This document shows positions 43,590 to 52,947 of a stretch of 64,000 nucleotides of DNA, piece after piece. Both the position numbers and the translations under genes were made by a program. Origin of the DNA: Massilia antarctica (GTDB taxonomy: Bacteria > Pseudomonadota > Gammaproteobacteria > Burkholderiales > Burkholderiaceae_D); NCBI RefSeq assembly GCF_015689335.1, contig NZ_CP065053.1, positions 4,712,001 through 4,776,000 on the forward strand. The letters run 5' to 3'. Numbering within the stretch: position 1 is the stretch's first letter; each line of letters opens with the position of its first letter. The notes beneath the pieces are model-generated. The model ran no database searches and was not told where the DNA came from. It saw nothing but the letters and a program-made list of their open reading frames with translations.

Positions 43590-46500
43590 ATGAAAAAATT
43601 TGTCTTCTCGGCCGAACAAATTGCCGGCCTGTTCGTCGGCTTGCTGGGTACCCTGGTGGCGGTGCGCTGGATTGTCGACAGCAAGACCATCACCACCCTG
43701 ATCCCGGGGTCGGCCCAGATGGGCATCAACAGCCCGCTCCTGTTCATTGCCGCCGGCGTGGGCTGCTGCCTGGCCTTGCCGCGCGCGCGAGAACAACCCT
43801 GGCACCGGCCGCTGTGGCAAGCCTGTGCCCTGCTGCTGCTGGTGTTGCCGGCGCTGGTGCTGGTCGAACACATCGGTGGCGTGAACCTCGGCATCGACTT
43901 CGTGCGCGTGCCCACCGCGCCCACCGTCAGCATGCCCCATCCGGGACGCATGGCGCCCAATACCTGCGCCGGCTTCCTGCTGGCCGGAATCGCCCTGCGC
44001 CTGGTGCGCCTGCCACGGCGCAGCCGGCGCCAAGCCAGCCTGCTCACCTGCTGCGCGGCCGGCGTGACCGGGCTCGGCCTGGCGGCCCTGGCCGGCTACT
44101 TCCTCAAGCTCGAAGTGCTGTATCGCCTGGCGGCCTACAACGCCATGGTCATCCCGACCGCGCTCGGGATGAGCGTGCTGGGGCTGGGCCTGTGGTCGCT
44201 GCGCAACAGCGTCGCCGTGCGCGGCGCCATCCCCGACAATGAAAAACGCATCACCGCGCGCGCCATCGCGGTGGTGGCGCTGGTGGCCGTGAGCGCCGGC
44301 GCAGCCGGTTTCGCCGCCATGCGCGACAGCTATGAAGAATCGATCGCCGACAATATGCGCTTGTCCGCCGTCAGCAGCGCCGCCACCGTCGGCAATTCGA
44401 TCGAGACCAGCTTGTGGTTCCCGCGCACCATCGCCAACCGGCCCTCGGTCAGGGGGCCGGTGGCGCGCCTGGCCGCCGGCGGCGGCGATGCGGCCACGCT
44501 CGCCGCATCGCGCGCCGCCCTGCTGCAGGCGGCCGAAAGCTTCATGAACGCCGGCATCAGCGCGCTGCGCTTCGAGAGCCTCGATGGCCGGGTGCTGGCC
44601 GCCAGCGGCGTGTTCGTCGAAGCGGGGCCGGGCACGGCGCAGCCGCTGGCCACCAGCGGCCAGCGCGCGCGCCTGCTGTGGCGCGGCCGTTACGTGCTGG
44701 CCACCGAGAACGAGGTGCGCGACGGCGGGCGGGTGATCGGACGCATGTTGGCGGAACAGCAACTGCCGATCATCGACCGCTTGCTGGCCGGCATCCGCGC
44801 CGCCAGCCCCTCGTCCGACGTGCTGCTGTGCAGCCTGGACGGCCAGGATGCGCTGTGCGCGCCGACCCGTTTTTACCCGACCACCTTCCGCATTCCCATG
44901 TTCAAGCCCGACGGCAAGGTCAACCTGCCGATCAACGAGGCGCTGCTGGGGCACAGCGGGGTGACCGTCACGCGCGACCTGCGCGGCGTGGCCGTGTTCG
45001 CCGCTTACACGCCGATCCGCGAGTTCGGCCTGGGCGTGGTGGTCAAGAGCAATCTCGACACCGTCTATCTGCCGCTGCGCAACAAGTCCAACACCCTGCT
45101 GCTGATGCTGGTGGCCTTGATCGGGCTGGGCGCGTCGATGCTGCTGATCCAGGTGCGTCCGCTGCTGGCCCAGCTGGTGCGCGAGCAGCGCCGCATCAAG
45201 GTGATCCTGGAGAACTCGAACGACGCCTTTATCGCGCTCGGCGTGGACGGCTGCATCACCGACTGGAATACCGAGGCTGAACGCACTTTCGGCTGGAGCG
45301 CGGCCGAGGCCATCGGGCGGCGCCTGTCGGAACTGATCATCCCGCCGGCCCAGCGCGCGGCCCACGAAACGGGCTTCCTGCATTTCACCCGCAGCGGCAC
45401 CGGCCCGGTCATCAACAACCGCCTCGAAGTGAGCGCCCTGTGCCGCGACGGGCGCGAAATCCCGATCGAGATGTCGGTGGCCGCCTTCCAGACCGCCGAC
45501 GGCTACGTGGCCAACGCCTTCGTGCGCGACATCAGCGAGCGGCGCCGCCTGGCCGGCGAGATCGCCGCGCGCGCCACCGAACTCGAACTTGAACGTGACC
45601 GCGCCCAGGCGGCCAGCCGCGCCAAGGGTGAATTCGTGGCCAACATGAGCCACGAACTGCGCACCCCGATGAACGCGGTGCTCGGCATGACGTATTTGCT
45701 GGGGCACACCGACCTGAAGGCCGAGCAGCGCAAGTACCTCGACATGATCAGGAGTTCGGGCCAGTCGCTGATGGGGATCATGAACGACATCCTCGATTTT
45801 TCCAAGATCGAGGGCGGGCGCATGGAACTGGCGGAAGCGCGCTTCGACCTGGGCGACGTGCTGGCCGCGGTGGCCGACATCATGAGCGTGTCGGCCGGTG
45901 ACAAGGACCTGGACCTGGCGATCGGGGTCGAGCCGGACGTGCCGCGCGCGCTGGTGGGCGACGCGCTGCGCCTGCAGCAGGTGCTGGTCAACCTGGCCGG
46001 CAATGCCATCAAGTTCACCGAGCACGGCGAAGTGAGCGTGCTGGTCGACGTTGCGGCGCGCGAGGACGAGCGCGTGACCCTGCGCATCCGCGTGCGCGAC
46101 ACCGGCATCGGCATGGATGAAACGCAGCAGGCGCGCCTGTTTTCGCCGTTTACCCAGGGCGATTCGTCGACCACGCGGCGCTTCGGCGGCACCGGCCTGG
46201 GGCTGACCATTTCCAAGCACCTGACCGACATGATGGACGGGACCATCGAGATCGATAGCGCGCCGGGACGCGGCAGCCAGTTTACGGTCAGCCTGCCGCT
46301 GCGGGTGGCGTCCGGGCCGGACGAGGCCGGCGCGCCGGAGGCGCCGCTGGGCAGCCTGCGCCTGCTGGTGGTGGATGACAACGCCACCAGCCGCGACTAC
46401 CTGTCCAAGACCATCGCCGGCTGGCGCTGGGAAGCCGAGGTGGCCGGCTCGGGTGCTGAGGCGCTCGAGATGGTGGCGCGCGCCGCCGCCGTGCAGCGCC

Positions 46501-47657
46501 ATTACGACGTGGTGCTGCTGGACTGGCAGATGCCGGACATGGATGGCGCGGCCACCATGCGCGCGCTGCGTGAACGCATGCCGGCCGCGCGCCTGCCGAT
46601 CGCCCTGATGGTCAACGCCTACGGGCGCGGCAAGCTGATGGAAAGCAGCGCCGCCGGCCAGGCCGACGCCATCCTGAGCAAACCGGTGACCGGTTCGAGT
46701 CTGTTCGATACCGTGCACGAAGTGCTGGTGCAGCGCGCCCAGGCCGCCGTCCGGCCGGCCGGCGTCCAGGCTGCCCTCGATGGCGCCGCCAGCAAGGTGC
46801 GCCTCGACGGCGTGCGCCTGCTGCTGGCCGAAGACAATGAACTGAACCAGGTGGTCGCGCGCGGCATCCTGGAAAGCGTGGGCGCGCGCCTCGACATCGT
46901 CGGCAACGGCCAGTTGGCGCTGGCGCGGCTGGCCGCCAATCCGGGCGCCTACGACCTGGTGCTGATGGATATCCAGATGCCGGTGATGGACGGCTATGCC
47001 GCGGCGCGCCGCATCCGCGCCGGCTTGCGCCTGACCTTGCCGGTGCTGGCGCTGACGGCCGGGGTGACCGAGTCGGAGCGGCGCGCCTGCGCCGACGCCG
47101 GCATGAACGATGTCATCGCCAAGCCGATCGAGGTCGACGACATGCTCAGGACCATCGTGCGCCACCTGCCGGGATTGGAGCGCAAGAGCGCGCCGGCCAT
47201 TGCGGCCACTGCGGCCGGCGCGGCTGCCGCCGGCGCGCCGGCCTTGCCGGTGCTGCGCCTGGGTCCCCTGATCGAGATCGCCAGGGGCAATCCGGAACAC
47301 CTGGCGGCGGTCGCCAACCTGGTGCGCAGGGTGGCCGGCGAAGGCCACCAGCAGTTCGACCAGGCGCGGGTGCACTGGGACGCCGGGCGCGACCTCGAAG
47401 CGGCCATGGTGCTCCATGCGCTGCGCGGCGGGATCGGCAGCGTGGGCGCCAAGCGCTTCGCGGCCGCCGCGCTGGAGCTGGAACAGTCGCTCAAGGGCGA
47501 GCCGGCCGGCGACACGGCGGCCCTGTTCCTGAGCGCCGCGCGCGAACTCGACGCGGCGGTGGACGCGGCGCGCGAGTGGCTGGCGCAGCAGGAGGGCGGC
47601 GCGCAGGAAAGGGCGGCCGCTAGTGCGACATCAGCACCGGCGCCGTCATCGACTTGA
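43590..47657 (+). CDS. Hybrid sensor histidine kinase with two receiver domains and Hpt
   Basis: 1355 residues from ATG 43590; the GTG at 43554 adds no recognisable sequence. Order: N-terminal membrane helices (~1-220), a periplasmic sensing region (~250-500), a helix (~505-525), a PAS domain (~545-660), HisKA with His688 in NMSHELRTPMN, HATPase_c with FGGTGLGLTISKHL, receiver 1 with Asp978 (LDWQMPDMDG), receiver 2 with Asp1127 (MDIQMPVMDG) and a C-terminal Hpt with His1276 (LHALRGGIGSVGA). This is a full BarA/ArcB-style phosphorelay in one chain. The signal and output regulator are unknown. The 3' end overlaps the convergent usp gene by 38 bases. Confidence 0.93.
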   Translation: MKKFVFSAEQIAGLFVGLLGTLVAVRWIVDSKTITTLIPGSAQMGINSPLLFIAAGVGCCLALPRAREQPWHRPLWQACALLLLVLPALVLVEHIGGVNLGIDFVRVPTAPTVSMPHPGRMAPNTCAGFLLAGIALRLVRLPRRSRRQASLLTCCAAGVTGLGLAALAGYFLKLEVLYRLAAYNAMVIPTALGMSVLGLGLWSLRNSVAVRGAIPDNEKRITARAIAVVALVAVSAGAAGFAAMRDSYEESIADNMRLSAVSSAATVGNSIETSLWFPRTIANRPSVRGPVARLAAGGGDAATLAASRAALLQAAESFMNAGISALRFESLDGRVLAASGVFVEAGPGTAQPLATSGQRARLLWRGRYVLATENEVRDGGRVIGRMLAEQQLPIIDRLLAGIRAASPSSDVLLCSLDGQDALCAPTRFYPTTFRIPMFKPDGKVNLPINEALLGHSGVTVTRDLRGVAVFAAYTPIREFGLGVVVKSNLDTVYLPLRNKSNTLLLMLVALIGLGASMLLIQVRPLLAQLVREQRRIKVILENSNDAFIALGVDGCITDWNTEAERTFGWSAAEAIGRRLSELIIPPAQRAAHETGFLHFTRSGTGPVINNRLEVSALCRDGREIPIEMSVAAFQTADGYVANAFVRDISERRRLAGEIAARATELELERDRAQAASRAKGEFVANMSHELRTPMNAVLGMTYLLGHTDLKAEQRKYLDMIRSSGQSLMGIMNDILDFSKIEGGRMELAEARFDLGDVLAAVADIMSVSAGDKDLDLAIGVEPDVPRALVGDALRLQQVLVNLAGNAIKFTEHGEVSVLVDVAAREDERVTLRIRVRDTGIGMDETQQARLFSPFTQGDSSTTRRFGGTGLGLTISKHLTDMMDGTIEIDSAPGRGSQFTVSLPLRVASGPDEAGAPEAPLGSLRLLVVDDNATSRDYLSKTIAGWRWEAEVAGSGAEALEMVARAAAVQRHYDVVLLDWQMPDMDGAATMRALRERMPAARLPIALMVNAYGRGKLMESSAAGQADAILSKPVTGSSLFDTVHEVLVQRAQAAVRPAGVQAALDGAASKVRLDGVRLLLAEDNELNQVVARGILESVGARLDIVGNGQLALARLAANPGAYDLVLMDIQMPVMDGYAAARRIRAGLRLTLPVLALTAGVTESERRACADAGMNDVIAKPIEVDDMLRTIVRHLPGLERKSAPAIAATAAGAAAAGAPALPVLRLGPLIEIARGNPEHLAAVANLVRRVAGEGHQQFDQARVHWDAGRDLEAAMVLHALRGGIGSVGAKRFAAAALELEQSLKGEPAGDTAALFLSAARELDAAVDAAREWLAQQEGGAQERAAASATSAPAPSST

Positions 47658-48450
47658 GGATGGTGGCCGTGACCCCGCCCAGCAGCAGTTCGCGCACGCG
47701 CGCGTGGCCGTAGCAGCCCATGACGATCAGGTTGGCGTCGACATCGGCCGCCAGGGACAGCAGCGCTTCGCCGACATCGATGCTGGTCTGCTGGGCCATG
47801 ACCTCGGCATTGATGCCGTGGCGCGCCAGGTACAGGGCGATGTCGGCGCCCGGCTGCTGGCCGTGCGCGTCGTCCGGATTGAACACCGCCACGGTGACGC
47901 GGCGCGCGCGCTTGAGCAGCGGCAGGGCGTTGGCCAGCGCGCGCGTGGCGGCGGTGCTGGCATCCCACGCCACCAGCACCTCGCTGCCGATGACCGGAAA
48001 ATGGCCGGCGTGCGGGACCACCAGCACCGGGCGCGCGCTGGCCAGCATGACGTATTCGGGCAGGCCGGGTGTCATGCGCGCGACCGGATCGTCCGGGTCG
48101 GACTGGCTCACGACCACCAGGTCGGCGTAGCGCGCCTGCAGCGCCAGCGCGGCGCCGGGTTCGTCGTCGACCAGGCGCCGCTCGAAGGAGCGTACGGCGG
48201 CGCCGGCGGCCAAGCGCTCGAAGTGGTCGAGGGCGGCGTTGGCGCGCCGGTTCAGTTCTTCCATGTGGCTCGCCAGCACCGTCTGCATCAGGTCCGTGCC
48301 GCCATCCTGGTAGATGTAGCGCGAGATCCCGCTCATGGCCGCGCCCACCAGATGGGCGTTGCAGTCCGCCGCCACGGCGGTGGCGGCCTTCAGGCGCGCC
48401 TCGGCGTGGCGGGAATGGTCGGCGTGAACGAGGATGGTCTTGTAGGGCAT
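47620..48450 (-). CDS. Universal stress protein, tandem UspA domains
   Basis: 276 residues from ATG 48450 (AGGAG 5 bases upstream). Two UspA domains: one from YKTILVHADHSRHAEARLK, one from SEVLVAWDASTAATRALANA. The C-terminal domain keeps the ATP-binding pattern GCYGHARVRELLLGGVT. In related bacteria tandem Usp proteins are induced by low oxygen. An Fnr-type box lies 95 bases upstream, but its spacing suits the divergent gene better. Confidence 0.9.
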   Translation of the reverse strand: MPYKTILVHADHSRHAEARLKAATAVAADCNAHLVGAAMSGISRYIYQDGGTDLMQTVLASHMEELNRRANAALDHFERLAAGAAVRSFERRLVDDEPGAALALQARYADLVVVSQSDPDDPVARMTPGLPEYVMLASARPVLVVPHAGHFPVIGSEVLVAWDASTAATRALANALPLLKRARRVTVAVFNPDDAHGQQPGADIALYLARHGINAEVMAQQTSIDVGEALLSLAADVDANLIVMGCYGHARVRELLLGGVTATILKSMTAPVLMSH

Positions 48451-48544
48451 GGCGGCTCCTGTAGGCTTGAACGCTTCAGCGTAGGCCATGCCACGATGCC
48501 AGTCCAGCGTTGTTCGGCCAGCGCAAACCTTTGTTTTGTTTAAT

Positions 48545-48558
48545 TTGATGCACATCAA
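48545..48558 (+). promoter_or_regulatory. Fnr-type box upstream of the acetyltransferase gene
   Basis: TTGATGCACATCAA matches the Fnr/Anr consensus TTGAT-N4-ATCAA exactly. TACGCT at 48581-48586 stands where the -10 of a class II Fnr promoter should be (22 bases beyond the box) and would start a message about 30 bases ahead of the plus-strand ATG. The divergent usp gene may share it. Confidence 0.8.
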
Positions 48559-48623
48559 GCGCGGTCGCGGCAGGGCCGTCTACGCTGTGCGCCCATCGTC
48601 AGGCACAATCAAAAGGGAACGCC

Positions 48624-51314
48624 ATGAGCGTCAGGAATCTGGAACACTTGTTCGCACCGCGCTCGGTCGCCATCATCGGCGCCTCGGCGCGTCCCAACAG
48701 CGTGGGCGCCACCGTGCTGCGCAACGTCATCGAGGGCGGCTTTACCGGCGCGGTCTATCCGGTCAATCCCAAGTACGACAAGCTGGCCGGGCTGCGCGTG
48801 TACGGGCGCGTGTCGGCCTTGCCGGCGGCGCCGGACCTGGCCATCATCTGCACGCCGCCGGCCACGGTGCCCGGCCTGGTGCGCCAGCTCGGCGAAGCGG
48901 GCACGCGCGCGGCCATCATCCTGACCGCGGGCCTGAACGCGCAGCACGACAGCCAGGGCCGCACCCTCAGGCAGGCCGCGCTGGACGCGGCCCGGCCCAC
49001 CACCTTGCGCCTGCTGGGGCCGAACTGCGTCGGCCTGCTGGTGCCCGGCATCGGCCTGAACGCGAGCTTCGCCCACACCGGCGCGCTGCCCGGTAAAATC
49101 GCCTTCGTCTCGCAATCGGGCGCGCTGGTGACCGGGGTGCTCGATTGGGCCAAGTCGCGCGGGATCGGCTTTTCCAAGTTCATTTCGCTGGGCGAGGGCG
49201 CCGACATCGATTTCGGCGACCTGCTCGACTACCTGGCCAGCGATCCGCACACCAGCGCCATCCTGCTGTATATGGAAGACGTGCGCCACGCGCGCAAATT
49301 CATGTCGGCCGCGCGCGCCGCCGCCCGCAGCAAGCCGACCCTGGTGCTCAAAGCCGGGCGGGTGGCCGAAGGCGCGAAAGCGGCCGCCTCGCACACCGGC
49401 GCCCTGGCCGGCTCGGACGATGTGTACGACGCCGCCATCCGGCGCGCCGGCATGCTGCGCGTGCTCACGACCGAAGACCTGTTCGCCGCCGTGGCGACCC
49501 TGGCGCACGCGCGTCCGCTGTTCGGCGAGCGCCTGGCGATCCTGACCAATGGCGGCGGCCCTGGCGTGATGGCGACCGACGCCGTGGTATGCGGCAAAGG
49601 CAGCATGGCGCAACTGGCGCCCGACACGGTGGCCCGGCTGGACGCCGTGCTGCCGTCCACCTGGTCGCGCGCCAATCCGGTCGACATCATCGGCGACGCG
49701 CCGGCCCAGCGCTATGTCGACGCCCTGAACATCCTGCTGCAGGACCCGCAGGCCGACGCCATCCTGTTCATCCACGCGCCGACCGCGATCGTGCCCAGCG
49801 CCGAGATCGCGCGCGCGATCGCGCCGATTGCCAAGGCATCGTCGCGCAATATCCTGGCCTGCTGGCTGGGCGGCGACGCCGTGGCCGAGGCGCGCGCGAT
49901 CTTCACCGAGGCCGGCATCCCCAGCTTCGGCACACCAGAGGAGGCGGTCAGCGCCTATCTGCAGATCGTGCAGTACCGGCGCAACCAGAACCTGCTGATG
50001 CAGGTGCCGCCGGCCGCCTGCGACGACGCGGGAGCCGGCGCCTCGGCCGACCCTGCGGCGGCGCGCGCGCTGGTGCGCACGGCCCTGGCCGAGGGCCGCA
50101 CCTTGCTCAGCGAGCCGGAAACCAAGGCCGTGCTGGCCGCCTACGGCGTGGCCGTGGTGCAGACGCGCAGCACGGCCTCGGTCGAGGAAGCGGTGGCGGC
50201 GGCGAATGCGATCGGCTATCCGGTCGCGCTCAAGATCCTCTCGCCCGACATCACCCACAAGAGCGACATGGGCGGAGTGGTGCTCGACCTGGAGGATGCC
50301 GTTGCCGTGCGCGCGGCGGCCCAGCGCATGAACAAGCGCCTGGCGGAACTGCGGCCCGATGCGCGCCTGGAAGGCTTTTCGGTGCAGCAGATGGCGCGCC
50401 GTCCCGATGCGCACGAACTGATCGTCGGCGTGGCCACCGACCCGGTGTTCGGCCCCGTGATCCTGTTCGGGCAGGGCGGCATCGCGGTCGAGGTGACGGC
50501 CGACCACGCGGTGGCGCTGCCGCCGCTGAACGTGGTGCTGGCGCGCGACCTGATTTCGCGCACGCGCGTGGCCAAGCTGCTGGCCGGCTACCGCAACCGG
50601 CCGCCCGCCAACATGGACGCCATCATCGCCACCCTGATGCGCATCTCGCACATGGTGGCCGACCTGCCCGAGCTGGTGGAGCTGGACATCAATCCGCTGC
50701 TGGTCGACAGCGAGGGCGCGCTGGCGCTCGATGCGCGCATGCGGGTGGCCATCGCCGACCAGTCGGCCAGCACCCTGGACCGGCTGGCGATCCGGCCCTA
50801 TCCGCACGAGCTGGAGGAACGCATCGACTGGCAGGGCGCGGCGCTGCTGCTGCGCCCCATCCGCCCCGAGGATGGCCCGGCCCACGTGGCCATGTTCAAC
50901 GCCCTCACCGACGACGATGTGCGCTACCGCATGTTCGTGCGCGTGCGCGAACTGAACCCCTCGCAACTGGCGCGTTTCACGCAGATCGACTACGACCGCG
51001 AAATGGCCTTCATCGCCACCCGTGCGGGGGCGGACGGGGTGAACGAAACCTTGGGCGTGGCGAGGGTGGTGTGCGATCCGGACAACGTCGCCGCCGAATT
51101 CGCGGTCACGGTGCGCTCTGACCTGAAAGGGCATGGCCTGGGCCAGGTGCTGATGGAAAAGCTGATCGCCTACTGCCGCAGCCGCGGCACGCGCGAGATC
51201 GTCGGCGAGGCGCTGCCGCAAAATACCCGCATCACCAAACTGGCGCGTAAACTCGGTTTCGAGATCAGCAAGGCGGCCGAGGATGGTTCCATTCACATGC
51301 GCCTGCCCTTGTGA
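48624..51314 (+). CDS. Pat/PatZ-like protein acetyltransferase (ADP-forming acyl-CoA synthetase plus GNAT)
   Basis: 896 residues. A CoA-binding domain (RSVAIIGASARPNSVGATVL), a succinyl-CoA-ligase-like domain with His257 in ASHTGALAGSD, an ATP-grasp domain (~490-720; SEPETKAVLAAYGVAVV, GYPVALKILSPDITHKSDMG) and a C-terminal GNAT domain (~740-890; LLLRPIRPEDGPAHVAMF, DLKGHGLGQVLMEKL). This order is that of PatZ/Pat lysine acetyltransferases, which acetylate acetyl-CoA synthetase and other enzymes. Whether it forms acetyl-CoA or only acetylates protein cannot be seen. An Fnr-type promoter precedes it. Confidence 0.9.
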   Translation: MSVRNLEHLFAPRSVAIIGASARPNSVGATVLRNVIEGGFTGAVYPVNPKYDKLAGLRVYGRVSALPAAPDLAIICTPPATVPGLVRQLGEAGTRAAIILTAGLNAQHDSQGRTLRQAALDAARPTTLRLLGPNCVGLLVPGIGLNASFAHTGALPGKIAFVSQSGALVTGVLDWAKSRGIGFSKFISLGEGADIDFGDLLDYLASDPHTSAILLYMEDVRHARKFMSAARAAARSKPTLVLKAGRVAEGAKAAASHTGALAGSDDVYDAAIRRAGMLRVLTTEDLFAAVATLAHARPLFGERLAILTNGGGPGVMATDAVVCGKGSMAQLAPDTVARLDAVLPSTWSRANPVDIIGDAPAQRYVDALNILLQDPQADAILFIHAPTAIVPSAEIARAIAPIAKASSRNILACWLGGDAVAEARAIFTEAGIPSFGTPEEAVSAYLQIVQYRRNQNLLMQVPPAACDDAGAGASADPAAARALVRTALAEGRTLLSEPETKAVLAAYGVAVVQTRSTASVEEAVAAANAIGYPVALKILSPDITHKSDMGGVVLDLEDAVAVRAAAQRMNKRLAELRPDARLEGFSVQQMARRPDAHELIVGVATDPVFGPVILFGQGGIAVEVTADHAVALPPLNVVLARDLISRTRVAKLLAGYRNRPPANMDAIIATLMRISHMVADLPELVELDINPLLVDSEGALALDARMRVAIADQSASTLDRLAIRPYPHELEERIDWQGAALLLRPIRPEDGPAHVAMFNALTDDDVRYRMFVRVRELNPSQLARFTQIDYDREMAFIATRAGADGVNETLGVARVVCDPDNVAAEFAVTVRSDLKGHGLGQVLMEKLIAYCRSRGTREIVGEALPQNTRITKLARKLGFEISKAAEDGSIHMRLPL

Positions 51315-51532
51315 GCGGGCCGGGGGCGGGGACGCGCTGCGTCTGTCCGCCGTCGCAGCGTGTCGTGCATGGCGATTGGCTCAATGACAGCCTGCCTGCG
51401 GCGGGGGACCGGTGCGGGGAAACGCCCTTTGTTGTGCCAGTTTTTGTTGTCAGGACGCCTTGGAAATCGTGGCGCCGGCCAATGGCGACGCGGCAGAACA
51501 CCCGCATCGCCAGGCTGGCCACATGGCAGGCA

Positions 51533-52489
51533 TCAGGCGGCGCGCCCGACCGGCTGCAGGAAGGCCTCCACCTGCGCCCTGGATGGCGGATTGCAGCCCT
51601 CGCGCATCGCGTTCAGGCTGGCGGCAGCGACGGCGTAGCGTCCCGCCTGTTCCAGCGCCGGCGCCGTGGCCCGGTCCAGCGCAACGGCCGACAGCAGGTC
51701 CTGGCCGGCCAGGCTGGCGACCAGGCCCGCCAGGAAGCAATCGCCGCAGCCCACTGTATCGACGACGGCCAGGCCGGACGGGGGGGCGATGCGCACCGAC
51801 GCCGTGCGCGTCAGCAGCAGCGCGCCTTGCGCACCCAGGGTCAGGGCGATCAGGCGCACCGGCAGGGTGGCGAACAAGGCGCTGGCCTGCGCCAGCGGGT
51901 CGGGCCCGCCGAAGCCCAGGTGCAGCAGGTCTTCTTCGCTGACCTTGATCAGGTCGGCGTGGCGCAGCGCCGCCTGCACGCCTGCCGCGTAGCGCGCCAG
52001 GTCGGCGCAGGCCAAGGGCCGCATATTGGCATCGATCGACATCAGGGCGCCCGCGGCGCGCGCCGCCCGGATCAGCGTGAGAGCCTTGTCCAGGTCGTCC
52101 GGCACCAGGGCCAGGCCGCCGGTATGGAACAGGCGCGTGCCCGGCGGCAGCGCCGCGCAGGCCTGGCGCGGCGTGATGTCGCGGTCGGCCACGCCCTGGC
52201 GGTGGAAGGCATAGCTCGGCGTCTTGTCGGCATCGAGGGTGACGATGGCCAGCGCGGTGGGACAGGCGCTGCGGTCGCTGCTGGCCAGGGTCACGCCGGC
52301 GCCCTGAAGCAGGTCGGCGAAGCCGTGCCCGAAGGCGTCCTGCGACAGGGGATTGAGGTAGGTGAGCGCCAGCGACTGGCGCGCGGCGGCCAGGGTGAAA
52401 TTGCAGACCGAGCCACCGAGCGCGGCGCCGAAGCGCCCGTCCGGCATCTGGATCATGTCCACCAGGGCTTCGCCGAAGGTGACGATCAC
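51533..52489 (-). CDS. PfkB-family sugar kinase (fructokinase-like)
   Basis: 318 residues from GTG 52489, overlapping the RbsD/FucU stop as GTGA with AGGAG ahead; longer starts lie in the other gene. PfkB hallmarks: start VTFGEALVDMI, GGSVCNFTLAAAR as N-terminal signature, and VDTVGCGDCFLAGLVASLAG carrying the catalytic Asp (GCGD). Last gene of the sugar-transport operon, so the imported sugar, probably fructose, is likely the substrate. Confidence 0.9.
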   Translation of the reverse strand: MIVTFGEALVDMIQMPDGRFGAALGGSVCNFTLAAARQSLALTYLNPLSQDAFGHGFADLLQGAGVTLASSDRSACPTALAIVTLDADKTPSYAFHRQGVADRDITPRQACAALPPGTRLFHTGGLALVPDDLDKALTLIRAARAAGALMSIDANMRPLACADLARYAAGVQAALRHADLIKVSEEDLLHLGFGGPDPLAQASALFATLPVRLIALTLGAQGALLLTRTASVRIAPPSGLAVVDTVGCGDCFLAGLVASLAGQDLLSAVALDRATAPALEQAGRYAVAAASLNAMREGCNPPSRAQVEAFLQPVGRAA

Positions 52490-52947
52490 GGCTGCTCCTG
52501 ATGGGGGGCGGCGGCGAGCACGCCTTTGCTGAACAGGAAATTGGCGTAAGGCTGCATTTCCCCCGTCTGCACGATGGCGTAGGCCCGTTTCACCAGTTCG
52601 TAGAAGGCAAAGCGTTCGACCGCTTGGCATTGCCCGGGTCCGGCCTGGGCCGCGCTGGCGCACAGGGCGATGACGTCTTGCTGCAAGGGCGAGCGATAGT
52701 GCGGCGGCTGGTCCCCGACCGCCATGAAGGCGACCGGCTGGCCGGGCAGGTCGAGCGGGAACACCGACAGCACGGCGGCGCAGGTGCGCGCCAGGCCGGT
52801 GCCGGGCAGGCGCACCACGGGCTTGCCGCGGCCCAGGGTGGTGGCGGTGAAGTTGGCGTCGACCACGGCCACGGTGTCGCCATGGCCCATCTCGGCCAGC
52901 ACCTTCAGCAGCTCGGGGCTCAGGAGTGGATCGATGTTCTTAAGCAT
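52486..52947 (-). CDS. RbsD/FucU-family sugar mutarotase
   Basis: 153 residues. MLKNIDPLLSPELLKVLAEM, GHGDTVAVVDANF is the RbsD/FucU signature with the active-site His; the tail AFYELVKRAYAIVQTGE and PYANFLFSKG completes it. These enzymes interconvert sugar anomers before phosphorylation. It overlaps frcA (8 bases) and the kinase (4 bases), so all are co-translated. Confidence 0.9.
   Translation of the reverse strand: MLKNIDPLLSPELLKVLAEMGHGDTVAVVDANFTATTLGRGKPVVRLPGTGLARTCAAVLSVFPLDLPGQPVAFMAVGDQPPHYRSPLQQDVIALCASAAQAGPGQCQAVERFAFYELVKRAYAIVQTGEMQPYANFLFSKGVLAAAPHQEQP

Noticed and set aside
43428..47417. 1329-residue minus-strand frame opposite the histidine kinase
   Set aside because: The kinase strand has clear domain motifs in order; the opposite frame is His/Gln/Arg-rich without any motif.
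48609..51296. 895-residue minus-strand frame opposite the Pat-like gene
   Set aside because: Mirror of a well-supported gene; composition of a shadow frame.
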